From assembly GCF_014268745.2 (NCBI RefSeq), contig NZ_JABWRB020000004.1, forward strand, positions 186,001 to 250,000: a DNA stretch of 64,000 nucleotides, read 5' to 3'. Positions within the stretch are counted from its first letter, which is position 1; the number at the start of each line of letters is the position of its first letter. This stretch comes from Pseudomonas zanjanensis (GTDB lineage: Bacteria > Pseudomonadota > Gammaproteobacteria > Pseudomonadales > Pseudomonadaceae). Shown in pieces: positions 9,351-17,941 of this stretch. The notes beneath the pieces were generated by a model. It saw nothing but the letters and a program-made list of their open reading frames with translations. It had not been told where the DNA came from and searched no databases. Made by a program: the position numbers and the translations under genes.

Positions 9351-9660
9351 CGCGTCTCTCCCAGCGGCGGCGGTGCGCCTTTCGTCTCGGTGAGGCACGG
9401 ACCGTTTCGGTCGTGCCCTTTGGATGCGATGGTATGGCTGGCGCAGGCATGTCAAATGCCTATGGACGCCACGCAAAGGTGCGTTTACGACATGGGATCA
9501 AATGGAATGGAACACTCCCCCCTGTGGCGAGGGAGCTTGCTCCCGCTGGAGGGCGAAGCCCTCCCAAAAAGGCCCACGCAGATCTGCCTGATAAACCCAG
9601 GTGTTTGGTCTTGGGGCTACTTCGTAGCCCAGCGGGAGCAAGCTCCCTCGCCACAATGGG
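9351..9660. other. Intergenic region upstream of glyA
   Basis: On the minus strand this holds the glyA leader and promoter. A TTGACA-like -35 (9450-9455) has only a poor -10. A near-perfect hairpin (arms 9394-9404 and 9408-9417) lies in the presumptive 5' leader. The left part is a family B REP doublet. No complete riboswitch core is visible. Confidence 0.4.
9523..9655. repeat. REP doublet, family B (upstream of glyA)
   Basis: Forward copy from 9523 and reverse copy 9631-9655, with inner GC-rich stems around a spacer of about 80 bp. Confidence 0.9.
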
Positions 9661-10365
9661 TTATGCGACGATCTGGCGAACCGCGAGCAGAACCAAAAAA
9701 TGTGCGGGGTACAGCGCATAAGCCCAACGCCGCATCGGCAATGGATGAAAACGACCGGCCTGTCGCAAGAGCACCAGCCCCAGCCATGGCGCGATCAGGC
9801 AAGCCACCAGCCCCCACAACGCCACCCCATCCCCCAGCCACGCGGCGCCATACAACACCCGCCATTGGTTGGCCGCCACGCAGACCAATCCCGGCAACAA
9901 GGCCAGATACAAGGAACGCTTGAATACCAGCAACATCACCAGCGGCAGCAATACACCAAAGAAACCGAACATCAGCCGCGACGAAAACAGCGCCGCCAGC
10001 AGCAATGCCGTCACGGCCAGGCAGCGCGCTTCCAAGGTGGGCGTCTGCCAACAGCGCGCCACCAATAACCCAAGCACCAACGTAGGCATGACATTCAAGG
10101 TGGCGGGGTCGGGAATGAACAAGCGATAAGGAATTTCGCTGACAGCACTGAACAGCAACAGCCAACCCAGGTAACGCCATCGCGCATTGTCGGCCCCACT
10201 GCGCGCAAGATTGGCCGCCATCGCCAGGCAGAACCACGGGAACGCCAACCGTCCAGGCACGTAGAGCCAATCGGCGGAAAAACCGACATATCGCAGGTGA
10301 TCGAGCACCATCGACAACAATGCCAGCCATTTGAGCAGGTCCAAGGCACCGTCGCGCCGACTCAT
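9661..10365 (-). CDS. TraX-like integral membrane protein
   Basis: A 234-residue hydrophobic protein with about seven to eight predicted membrane segments. It begins MSRRDGALDLLKWLALLSMV and contains an early DHLRYVG element typical of the TraX / acyltransferase-3-like family. TraX of F plasmid acetylates pilin, but chromosomal homologues such as this have no established substrate. The ATG at 10365 has only a weak upstream AGGG. It is divergent from the threonine aldolase and ends against a REP doublet, apparently a single-gene unit. Confidence 0.8.
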   Translation of the reverse strand: MSRRDGALDLLKWLALLSMVLDHLRYVGFSADWLYVPGRLAFPWFCLAMAANLARSGADNARWRYLGWLLLFSAVSEIPYRLFIPDPATLNVMPTLVLGLLVARCWQTPTLEARCLAVTALLLAALFSSRLMFGFFGVLLPLVMLLVFKRSLYLALLPGLVCVAANQWRVLYGAAWLGDGVALWGLVACLIAPWLGLVLLRQAGRFHPLPMRRWAYALYPAHFLVLLAVRQIVA

Positions 10366-10558
10366 GTTTGCATTGGCCCTGGGACGTTGTGATTTTCTGA
10401 CAGAAACATCACTTATGTTCCCTCGCTAATCTTGGGTAAAGTGCGCACCAACATAGACCACGACGTCGCGGACTCAAGCACGTCGAACCAAGGAACCCCC
10501 ACCCGGGAATTCCGCCAGGGATCTCTTACCCAGGACTCTCTATTCAAGGAGCAAGGCC

Positions 10559-11599
10559 ATGACCGACAAGAGCCAACAATTCGCCAGCGACAACTATTCC
10601 GGCATTTGCCCCGAAGCCTGGGCGTTCATGGAAAAAGCCAACCAGGGCCACCAGCGCGCCTATGGCGACGACGAATGGACCCACCGCGCGGCGGATGATT
10701 TCCGGTCCTTGTTCGAAACCGACTGCGAAGTATTTTTTGCGTTCAACGGCACCGCGGCCAACTCTTTGGCACTGTCGTCACTGTGCCAGAGTTACCACAG
10801 CGTGATCTGCTCGGAAACCGCCCACGTCGAAACCGATGAATGCGGCGCCCCGGAGTTCTTCTCCAACGGTTCAAAGCTGCTGGTGGCTCGCACCGAAAAC
10901 GGCAAGCTGACCCCCGAGTCGATCCGCGAGATCGCGCTCAAGCGCCAGGACATTCACTATCCCAAGCCCCGAGTCGTGACCCTGACCCAAGCCACGGAAG
11001 TCGGCAGTGTCTACACGCCGGATGAAATCCGCGCCATCAGCGTCACCTGCAAGGAACTGGGGTTGAACCTGCACATGGACGGCGCACGGTTTTCCAATGC
11101 CTGCGCTTTCCTCGGCTGTACTCCAGCCGACCTGACCTGGAAGGCCGGCGTGGACGTGCTGTGCTTCGGCGGGACGAAAAACGGCATGGCGGTCGGTGAA
11201 GCGATCCTGTTCTTCAACCACGACCTCGCCGAAGATTTCGACTACCGCTGCAAACAGGCCGGGCAGCTGGCGTCGAAAATGCGCTTCCTCTCCGCGCCTT
11301 GGGTCGGCCTGTTGCAAAACGACGCCTGGCTCAAGCACGCCCGCCACGCCAACCGCTGCGCGCAATTGCTGGCAGAACTGGTCAGCGACATTCCCGGCGT
11401 GGAACTGATGTTTCCGGTCCAGGCCAACGGCGTGTTCCTGCAACTCTCGGAACCGGCCATCGCCGCGCTGACGACCAAGGGCTGGCGCTTCTACACCTTC
11501 ATCGGCAAGGGCGGCGCACGCTTCATGTGCTCGTGGGACACCGAGGAAGCGCGGGTGCGGGAATTGGCGGCGGATATTCGGGAAGTGATGAGCGCCTGA
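10559..11599 (+). CDS. ltaE: Low-specificity L-threonine aldolase
   Basis: PLP enzyme cleaving threonine (and allo-threonine) to glycine and acetaldehyde, linked to the glycine/serine chemistry around it. The 346-residue protein has the active-site lysine K207 in CFGGTKNGM and the cofactor-binding HMDGARF (172-178). AAGGAG lies 7 nt before the ATG. It is divergent from the TraX-like gene and convergent with gbcB. Confidence 0.93.
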   Translation: MTDKSQQFASDNYSGICPEAWAFMEKANQGHQRAYGDDEWTHRAADDFRSLFETDCEVFFAFNGTAANSLALSSLCQSYHSVICSETAHVETDECGAPEFFSNGSKLLVARTENGKLTPESIREIALKRQDIHYPKPRVVTLTQATEVGSVYTPDEIRAISVTCKELGLNLHMDGARFSNACAFLGCTPADLTWKAGVDVLCFGGTKNGMAVGEAILFFNHDLAEDFDYRCKQAGQLASKMRFLSAPWVGLLQNDAWLKHARHANRCAQLLAELVSDIPGVELMFPVQANGVFLQLSEPAIAALTTKGWRFYTFIGKGGARFMCSWDTEEARVRELAADIREVMSA

Positions 11600-11649
11600 A
11601 GCAACGACCGATATCTTCGGTTTTTTGGGCTCTGGGGCTTTTAAGCTTT

Positions 11650-11770
11650 TGTGGCGAGGGAGCTTGCTCCCGCTGGGCTGCGCAGCAGCCCCCATGCGGT
11701 GTATCAGGTAGCTCGTGGTTACCAGATGACGACTGCTGCGCAGCCGAGCGGGAGCAAGCTCCCTCGCCAC
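11650..11770. repeat. REP doublet, family B (ltaE-gbcB gap)
   Basis: Forward copy from 11650, reverse copy 11747-11770, between convergent genes. Confidence 0.9.
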
Positions 11771-11785
11771 CGATAAACCCCTCCC

Positions 11786-11822
11786 AGTAAAAGTAAATCC
11801 CTCCAGGTACAGAGGGATTTAC
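11786..11822 (-). terminator. Terminator of gbcB
   Basis: Perfect 11-bp stem (GTAAATCCCTC and GAGGGATTTAC, 8-nt loop, 11793-11822). It is followed on the minus strand by a TTTTACT tail, 20 bp past the gbcB stop. It may work in both directions. Confidence 0.75.
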
Positions 11823-11841
11823 ACCTGCCTGAGCGAGCAAA

Positions 11842-12942
11842 TCAGAAATCGATCCGCACATCCCCCTTCGGCACGCTGCAGCACGACAGGATATAACCCT
11901 CGGCCTCGTCGTCCTCGGTAATCCCGCCGTTGTGCTCCATCTCCACTTCCCCGCCCAGCTTCAGCACCTTGCAGGTGCCGCAGATGCCCATGCCGCAGGC
12001 CTTGGGGATCATCATGCCGAGCTTGGCGGCGGCGGCGTGGACGGTTTCTCCCGGCCCCACGCGAATGCTCTTGCCAGTAGAGGTGAACTCCACCAGGTGC
12101 AGGTCCGCCGCATCGACTTCCGGAGCATCGGCTGCCTGTTCGGCCTGTTCCACGGCGTCGGCACGGGCTTCCGGTGGCGTGGCGCCGAAGGATTCCTCGT
12201 GGTAACGCTTCATGTCGTAACCGGCCGCTTCCAGCAGGCGCTTGACCGCGGTCATGTACGGGGTCGGCCCGCAACAGAACACCTCGCGCTCGAGAAAGTC
12301 GGGCACCATCAATTCCAGCATCTTGTGGTTCAGGTAACCGCGATACCCGGCCCAGGGCTCGCCCAGACCATGCCTTTCACAGATCAGGTGCAAGCTGAAG
12401 TTGTCGATCCGCGACGCCATGTGTTCCAGCTCGCGGTGGTAGATGATGTCCTTGGGCGAGCGGGCGCTGTGGATAAAGGTCATGTCGACATTGGCGTTGG
12501 TGTCGTAGAACCAGCGGGCCATGGACATGCACGGCGTGATCCCCACGCCACCGCTCAGGTAAAGCACTTTCGGGCTCGGGAAATCGATGGCGTTGAACAA
12601 CCCCACCGGCCCGTGTACCGCCAGTTCCTGGCCTTCGTGCAGGGTGTCGTGCAACCAGTTGGAGACCTTGCCCCCCGGCACGCGCTTGATGGTCACCGAG
12701 AAACTGTAGGGCACCGACGGCGAGCTGGAGATGGTGTAGGAGCGCATGATCGGCTGGCCTTCGATTTCCAGCTCCAGGGTGACGAACTGCCCGGGCTTGA
12801 AAAAGAACATGATCGGCTGGTCGGCCATGAAGCAGAAGGTGCGCACATCCCAGGTTTCCTGGATGACTTTGACGCAACGTACGATATGTCGGCCATTGGC
12901 CCAGGTCTGGGTAGTGACCGGGTTCAGGAAGTTATTGGACAT
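11842..12942 (-). CDS. gbcB: Glycine betaine demethylase, reductase subunit
   Basis: Ferredoxin-NAD(P)H reductase that passes electrons to the Rieske oxygenase GbcA. The 366-residue protein has an FAD-binding domain with MRSYTIS, an NAD-binding domain (LSGGVGITP), and a C-terminal plant-type 2Fe-2S ferredoxin with CGMGICGTC and a later ILSCCSV. The start MSNNFLNPVTT (ATG 12942) follows GGAGA; an earlier in-frame start would add 22 unrelated residues. It is divergent from gbcA, sharing a 283-bp control region. Confidence 0.96.
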   Translation of the reverse strand: MSNNFLNPVTTQTWANGRHIVRCVKVIQETWDVRTFCFMADQPIMFFFKPGQFVTLELEIEGQPIMRSYTISSSPSVPYSFSVTIKRVPGGKVSNWLHDTLHEGQELAVHGPVGLFNAIDFPSPKVLYLSGGVGITPCMSMARWFYDTNANVDMTFIHSARSPKDIIYHRELEHMASRIDNFSLHLICERHGLGEPWAGYRGYLNHKMLELMVPDFLEREVFCCGPTPYMTAVKRLLEAAGYDMKRYHEESFGATPPEARADAVEQAEQAADAPEVDAADLHLVEFTSTGKSIRVGPGETVHAAAAKLGMMIPKACGMGICGTCKVLKLGGEVEMEHNGGITEDDEAEGYILSCCSVPKGDVRIDF

Positions 12943-12999
12943 GCTGATCTCCACGGCCGACTGTCGGCCTTCATGAGGGCGATTGTGCGCAGGCGCCTG

Positions 13000-13060
13000 G
13001 GTGACCATTTACCTATCTGCGACATTCACATACTTATCGCGACCAGCCCCCAACGACCGG
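13000..13060. promoter_or_regulatory. Candidate GbdR-binding half-sites between gbcB and gbcA
   Basis: Two GCGAC cores lie 20 bp apart (13019-13023 and 13039-13043). An upstream GACCATTTACC (13003-13013) recurs exactly at 40578-40588 upstream of another gene of the locus. Direct half-sites about 20 bp apart are typical of AraC-family activators. Assignment to GbdR is inferred from the known GbdR control of gbcA and gbcB. Confidence 0.4.
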
Positions 13061-13225
13061 GGCTAGCGCGTCGGGAACAGATTGGGCCATGTCGCCCATG
13101 GATAAGGTTGCGCCCCTGCGCGGCCCCACACTCGCCCCAACAGATAAACAAAGCTTTCTGCCTTGCGTAGCACAACCGATTAGTCATTTTTCGCCGGCCA
13201 CAAAGATGGCCATGAGGATAAAACG

Positions 13226-14521
13226 ATGGACGTCACCACTACCCTGAGCCTGGGCGATCCGCTGGAACCCGCACGCAAGGCCACCGCGCAAATGCTGCAG
13301 GAGCGCGAGCGTACCTTTTCGCTGCCGCAACCGTTCTACAGTGATGAGCGCCTGTTTGATATCGACATGCAGGAAATCTTCCAGAAAGAATGGTTGATCG
13401 CCGGCATGACTTGCGAGATCCCGGCCAAGGGCAACTACCTGACCCTGCAAGTCGGCAAGAACCCGATCATCGTGATTCGCGGCGCCGACGGTGTGGTGCA
13501 CGCGTTCCATAACGTCTGCCGCCACCGCGGTTCGCGGCTGTGCACCAGCGAAAAAGGCAAAGTCGCCAAACTGGTCTGCCACTACCACCAGTGGACCTAC
13601 GAGCTGGACGGTCGCCTGCTGTTCGCCGGCACCGAGATGGGCGCCGACTTCGACATGAAGCAGTACGGCCTCAAGCCGGTGAATGTGAAGACCGCTGGCG
13701 GCTACATCTTCATCAGCCTGGCCGAGAACCCGCCGGCCATCGATGACTTCCTGTCGACGCTGAACCATTACATGGAACCCTACGACATGGAGAACACCAA
13801 GGTGGCGGTGCAAACCACCTTGATGGAAAAGGCCAACTGGAAGCTGGTGCTGGAGAACAACCGCGAGTGCTACCACTGCAACGCCTCGCACCCCGAATTG
13901 CTCAAGACCCTGCTGGAATGGGACGACGTCACCGACCCGCGGGCCGACCAGGCCTTCAAGGACCACGTGGCCGCTTCCGCCGCCGCCTGGGACGCCGAGA
14001 AGATTCCTTACGCCCACGCCAGCTTCGGCCTGCGCAACCGCATCGTGCGCATGCCGTTGCTCAAGGGCACCGTGTCGATGACCATGGACGGCAAGCAAGG
14101 CTGCGCCAAGCTGATGGGCCGCATCAAGAACCCGGACCTGGGCTCGATGCGTATCCTGCACCTGCCGCATTCGTGGAACCACTGCATGGGCGACCACATC
14201 ATCGTGTTCACCGTGTGGCCGATCAGCGCCCAGGAAACCATGGTCACCACCAAGTGGCTGGTGCACAAGGATGCGGTCGAAGGCGTGGACTACGATGTGG
14301 AGCGCATGCGCCAGGTCTGGGACGCCACCAACGACCAGGACCGTCGCCTGGCCGAGGAAAACCAGCGCGGCATCAACTCCACCGCCTACCAGCCAGGCCC
14401 GTACTCCAAGACCTATGAGTTCGGCGTGGTGAACTTCGTGGACTGGTACAGCGAGCGCATGCTCAACAACCTGGGCGCTGAACCGGCGCCGTACCTCAAA
14501 GGTGTTCCAGTCCAGGGCTAA
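13226..14521 (+). CDS. gbcA: Glycine betaine demethylase, Rieske oxygenase subunit
   Basis: Removes one methyl group from glycine betaine, giving dimethylglycine and formaldehyde. The 431-residue ring-hydroxylating-type alpha subunit has Rieske ligands C98 and H100 (NVCRHRG) and C118 and H121 (VCHYHQW). The mononuclear iron site is in NNRECYHCNASH with H217 and H222, plus an aspartate in the VWDATNDQDRR segment. GAGGA precedes the ATG. It is divergent from its reductase gbcB. Confidence 0.97.
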   Translation: MDVTTTLSLGDPLEPARKATAQMLQERERTFSLPQPFYSDERLFDIDMQEIFQKEWLIAGMTCEIPAKGNYLTLQVGKNPIIVIRGADGVVHAFHNVCRHRGSRLCTSEKGKVAKLVCHYHQWTYELDGRLLFAGTEMGADFDMKQYGLKPVNVKTAGGYIFISLAENPPAIDDFLSTLNHYMEPYDMENTKVAVQTTLMEKANWKLVLENNRECYHCNASHPELLKTLLEWDDVTDPRADQAFKDHVAASAAAWDAEKIPYAHASFGLRNRIVRMPLLKGTVSMTMDGKQGCAKLMGRIKNPDLGSMRILHLPHSWNHCMGDHIIVFTVWPISAQETMVTTKWLVHKDAVEGVDYDVERMRQVWDATNDQDRRLAEENQRGINSTAYQPGPYSKTYEFGVVNFVDWYSERMLNNLGAEPAPYLKGVPVQG

Positions 14522-14544
14522 AAACTAAAAGCTTCGTCGGATCG

Positions 14545-14629
14545 CCGCCCGGAGCAAGCCCGCTCCCACAGTTGACCGAGTTTCTTCAGAAGGAATGAGA
14601 TCGAATGTGGGAGCGGGCTTGCTCGCGAA
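14545..14629. repeat. REP doublet, family A, left copy decayed
   Basis: Left copy degenerate (to 14570), right copy intact (14606-14629), between convergent gbcA and the phosphoesterase gene. Confidence 0.8.
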
Positions 14630-14649
14630 GGCGGTCTAACAGCCGACGA

Positions 14650-15894
14650 CTAATGTGAAGACCACCGCACACTGCCATCCTCCCCATAAAACGTCTCGAC
14701 AATCTCCTCCCCCCTCAACTGCACCTTCACATACCCATTCAACACCCGCTCCGGATACGCCTCGTCCCCCGCCAATTCAGTTTCCGACCACAGCACCCGC
14801 GCATGCCCATTCAACTCGCTGGTGGTGCCATAGGGAATCGCTCCATGCCCGGCGCAGCGCGCATGCAACCCGCCTTGCGCCGCATAGCAAATACCATTGT
14901 GCAAATGCCCCCAATACCAATAATCCGGCTCACGCCCCAGGGCATCACACACCGGTTGGTAGAGCGCAGTCTTGTTATGCCCGGAAATATCGAAGCCCTG
15001 GTGATGACTGAGCACCATCAGCTTCTTGCGCTTGGGCAGGGTTTTCATCCACTCGATCTGCTGGGTGTTGAGGGTGCCGTCCATGTACAGGTTCATGGCG
15101 TCCGAGGCGTACGCACTGTCCAGGCCAACCACCAGCCAGTCATCGTTGTACAAGGCGAAATAGCTGGTGCCCTGCTGCACCGGAAAACGCGCCGCCAGTT
15201 CCTTGAAGTAACCATGGGCGCCGCTGTACATCTCATGGTTGGAGTTGAGGGTGAACGAGCCGTGCTTGCCCTGGGGCCAACCGGCCATGTCGACGTCTTC
15301 CTGGGAGTGGGTGCCGGCGTAATACACGTCGCCCAGGTGGATGGTGAAATCGGCCAGGGCCAATTGCATCTGGTTGGCCACCGCCACCGCCGGGGCGTGA
15401 CTGTCGAACGGCCCGGTGCCCCAGTCGCCGGCAATGGCGAGCACAACGTCGTTGTCCATCTTCACCAGCGCCGGGGTAGTGGCGAACGGCGCGTGGTGGC
15501 GCAGGTTTTCGATCCATTTGAGCAGCGCCTCGCTCCACAGCAGATCCAACAGTTCCCATTTGCGACAGCCCAGTAACGTGCCGTCCTTGAGCACGCGGGT
15601 CGGCAACTCGTCTTCGCTTTGCGGCAGCGGCGTGGCGTTGCCGATCTTCAGGATCGACAAGCCGTGAGCCAGTTCCCAGGGCACGGCCGGTTCGTCGTCC
15701 GGCAAATCCCCGTGGTCGATGACGTGACGGGCCTGGTCGTGGCCTCGCTGCAGCAACTTGACGATGGCCTGGAACTCCTCGGGCTCCAGGTCGTTGATGA
15801 GTTTCTTCCAGGACATCTCCAGCCGAGTAACCAACCCGTGCAGGCGGACCTTGACCTTGTCGAACTCATGTTCCCAATGGTGCAGTAATGACAT
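14650..15894 (-). CDS. Metallophosphoesterase family protein
   Basis: A 414-residue calcineurin-like phosphoesterase of unknown substrate. All metal-site motifs are visible: GDWGTG (D157), GDVYYAG (D189), NSNHEMY (N219, H220), LSHHQ (H297) and WGHLHN (H330, H332). The N-terminal 140 residues are a helical extension outside the catalytic fold. There is no signal peptide, so it is probably cytoplasmic. AAGGAG precedes the ATG at 15894. It is the last gene of a three-gene operon with the di-haem cytochrome (27-bp gap) and the GMC fusion, which suggests a shared pathway. Confidence 0.85.
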   Translation of the reverse strand: MSLLHHWEHEFDKVKVRLHGLVTRLEMSWKKLINDLEPEEFQAIVKLLQRGHDQARHVIDHGDLPDDEPAVPWELAHGLSILKIGNATPLPQSEDELPTRVLKDGTLLGCRKWELLDLLWSEALLKWIENLRHHAPFATTPALVKMDNDVVLAIAGDWGTGPFDSHAPAVAVANQMQLALADFTIHLGDVYYAGTHSQEDVDMAGWPQGKHGSFTLNSNHEMYSGAHGYFKELAARFPVQQGTSYFALYNDDWLVVGLDSAYASDAMNLYMDGTLNTQQIEWMKTLPKRKKLMVLSHHQGFDISGHNKTALYQPVCDALGREPDYWYWGHLHNGICYAAQGGLHARCAGHGAIPYGTTSELNGHARVLWSETELAGDEAYPERVLNGYVKVQLRGEEIVETFYGEDGSVRWSSH

Positions 15895-15921
15895 GTGAAC
15901 GCTCCTTCGTTTTGCCCTGGG

Positions 15922-17790
15922 CTACAGGGTTTTCATGAATTCGATCAGGGCCCGTTTGTCGACGTCCGACAACTGCGTGCCGTACAGATGGCCGCCGTTG
16001 TGATTGCCTTCCAGGCGGGTGTCGTATTTGAAATCCGCCGACGCCTTCATCTGCGCGCCGCTGGTGACGAAGCCGACCTTCTGCGGGTCGTAAATGTCGG
16101 AGCCGGTGTAGAACACCTGCGGACGCTGCTCCGGCGCTTGCAGCAGATCCCACAGGGTTGGCACCGAACCGTTATGCAGGTACGGCGCCCGCAACCAGAT
16201 GCCGTCGGTCGGCGTGTTGCTGTAGCTCTGGGTCTTGCGATAGGCGCCAAAGTCGAACGGCGGTTTCTTGAAGCCGTGGAACGCCGACACCAGGCCCGTG
16301 GTGAAGGAATTCAGGCGATGGGGGTCGGTGCCCAACTGGTCGATGTTGGTGGTGACCTGGCCGGTGTCGCTGCGGCCGAAATCATGGCAGCTGGCGCAGT
16401 TTTTCTCCCAGATCGGTTTGCCCTGGGCGACTTTCGCCTGGTCCAGGGCGAACGGCCAAGCCGGCGCCTTGTGGCCCAGCAGCCAGTTCGTGACGCGATT
16501 GAAACTCGGCGGCAGCACCGATTGCGGCGTCGCGCCCACGGCCATGGCCGCTGCATAGTTGCGTTCGTGGATCTTGTTGTTATTGCCGTCCCAATGCAGG
16601 TACATGGACTCGCGGGGCTTCTGGTTCCACACCTGCGGCAGGTCCACGGTGCCGATGGTGGAATCATCCGGGAAGCCGAACACCACCATTTTGGTCGGGT
16701 TGAAGGTGTCGGTCCGCCCTGGCCCTTGGGCCGGACGCAGCTTCTGCCAGGCGTAGGCCTGTTTCTGCTTGAGCAGCGCACTCTTGGCCATCGGGATGAT
16801 CAGGTAGCGGTTGTACAGTTTCTCGAAGAAGCCCAGTTGGAACTTGCCATTGATCGCCGTCATCACCGCCTCGGGGGTGAATTTCGGGTCGCTGGCGCAT
16901 TCGTAGGCGAACCATTGGAAGGCTTGAAGTTGCAGGGTATTGGCCGGCGCGGCGGCGACCGGCACCGCGACGTCACTGGCATTGGCCCGGTAGGAACCGG
17001 TGTGGCACAGGGCGCAGTTCGGCTCCACGGTGGGGTAACCGAGCTGCCGCTTGGCCATGCCGATGGGCAGGTCGTTGCCGTTTTCATAGAGAAAACCGAA
17101 TACCTCGTAGCCACCCGGCTTGGGCAGTTTTTCCGGGCACATCTGCGGCAGCACGGCGAACAGGTAGTAGGGAATCCGCGCCTCGATGCCCAGGCCGATG
17201 GCGGCGTATTTGTAATGGTCTTCGTCGGAGGCGAAGTCCGGCTGTGGCACCTCCCGGATCATCTGGTACCAGGTCTGGTAGCCGATGAACCCCAACAGCA
17301 ACACCACCACCAACGTGCCGACCTTGAACCCGTGGCTCTGCCAGCGCAGCGCCCAGCCGGCGCGCCACTCCCGCCAACCGGCGCAGAGCAAGGCCAGCGG
17401 ACGATTGGCCACTGGGCTGCCCAGGTACAGCAGCACGCCCAGGATCAGGAACATGCTCAGGTCGCCCATCAGCATCGGCACGAACAGCTGGCCCTGGTTG
17501 TTGGTGTTGATCAGGTAAATCCAGAACACCACCGCCACCAGCCGCGACAGCACGCACAACCATGAGTGCACGACGAAATGCGGCGCGTTGAACCCCGAGG
17601 GCATGTAGAACAGGCTGATCCCCACCAGCAACATGCCGGCGTTTCCCAGCCAGGGATCGGACAATACGGGGGGCAGGCCGATCATGGACGTCAGCAACGC
17701 CGGCGCGAACAGCGCCGGGATCGCGAAGAACATGTTCATGACAATCCCGACCCAGATGATGCGTTGGAACCAGCGGATGTAAGTGTTCAT
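15922..17790 (-). CDS. Membrane-anchored di-haem cytochrome c
   Basis: A 622-residue protein with about five N-terminal membrane segments (about 9-35, 50-66, 76-95, 103-124, 157-173), then a large domain of the di-haem cytochrome c / peroxidase-like type. Two haem-binding motifs are present: CALCH (259-263) and CASCH (465-469). The haem domain should face the periplasm. It resembles the haem domains of RoxA-like and MauG/CcpA-like proteins, but the membrane fusion is unusual and I cannot name a substrate. Its position next to the GMC oxidoreductase suggests it takes electrons from that reaction. Confidence 0.8.
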   Translation of the reverse strand: MNTYIRWFQRIIWVGIVMNMFFAIPALFAPALLTSMIGLPPVLSDPWLGNAGMLLVGISLFYMPSGFNAPHFVVHSWLCVLSRLVAVVFWIYLINTNNQGQLFVPMLMGDLSMFLILGVLLYLGSPVANRPLALLCAGWREWRAGWALRWQSHGFKVGTLVVVLLLGFIGYQTWYQMIREVPQPDFASDEDHYKYAAIGLGIEARIPYYLFAVLPQMCPEKLPKPGGYEVFGFLYENGNDLPIGMAKRQLGYPTVEPNCALCHTGSYRANASDVAVPVAAAPANTLQLQAFQWFAYECASDPKFTPEAVMTAINGKFQLGFFEKLYNRYLIIPMAKSALLKQKQAYAWQKLRPAQGPGRTDTFNPTKMVVFGFPDDSTIGTVDLPQVWNQKPRESMYLHWDGNNNKIHERNYAAAMAVGATPQSVLPPSFNRVTNWLLGHKAPAWPFALDQAKVAQGKPIWEKNCASCHDFGRSDTGQVTTNIDQLGTDPHRLNSFTTGLVSAFHGFKKPPFDFGAYRKTQSYSNTPTDGIWLRAPYLHNGSVPTLWDLLQAPEQRPQVFYTGSDIYDPQKVGFVTSGAQMKASADFKYDTRLEGNHNGGHLYGTQLSDVDKRALIEFMKTL

Positions 17791-17829
17791 GGCATCCTTT
17801 TCCTTATTCTTGACTCACCACAAAACCCA

Positions 17830-17928
17830 TGTGGCGAGGGAGCTTGCTCCCGCTGGGCCGCGTAGCGGCCCCCAAGACTTCAAAAGCGACGACTGCTTCG
17901 CAGCCGAGCGGGAGCAATCTCTGGCCAC
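17830..17928. repeat. REP doublet, family B, right copy decayed
   Basis: Forward copy intact from 17830; the reverse copy (17906-17928) has several changes. It fills the gap between the GMC gene and the cytochrome gene. Confidence 0.8.
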
Positions 17929-17941
17929 GGAGGGCAGTCAG

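Noticed and set aside
9351..9500. Glycine or THF riboswitch in the glyA leader
   Set aside because: A hairpin and a GGGAGAGA stretch are present, but the latter is simply the ribosome site; the conserved glycine-aptamer core is missing.
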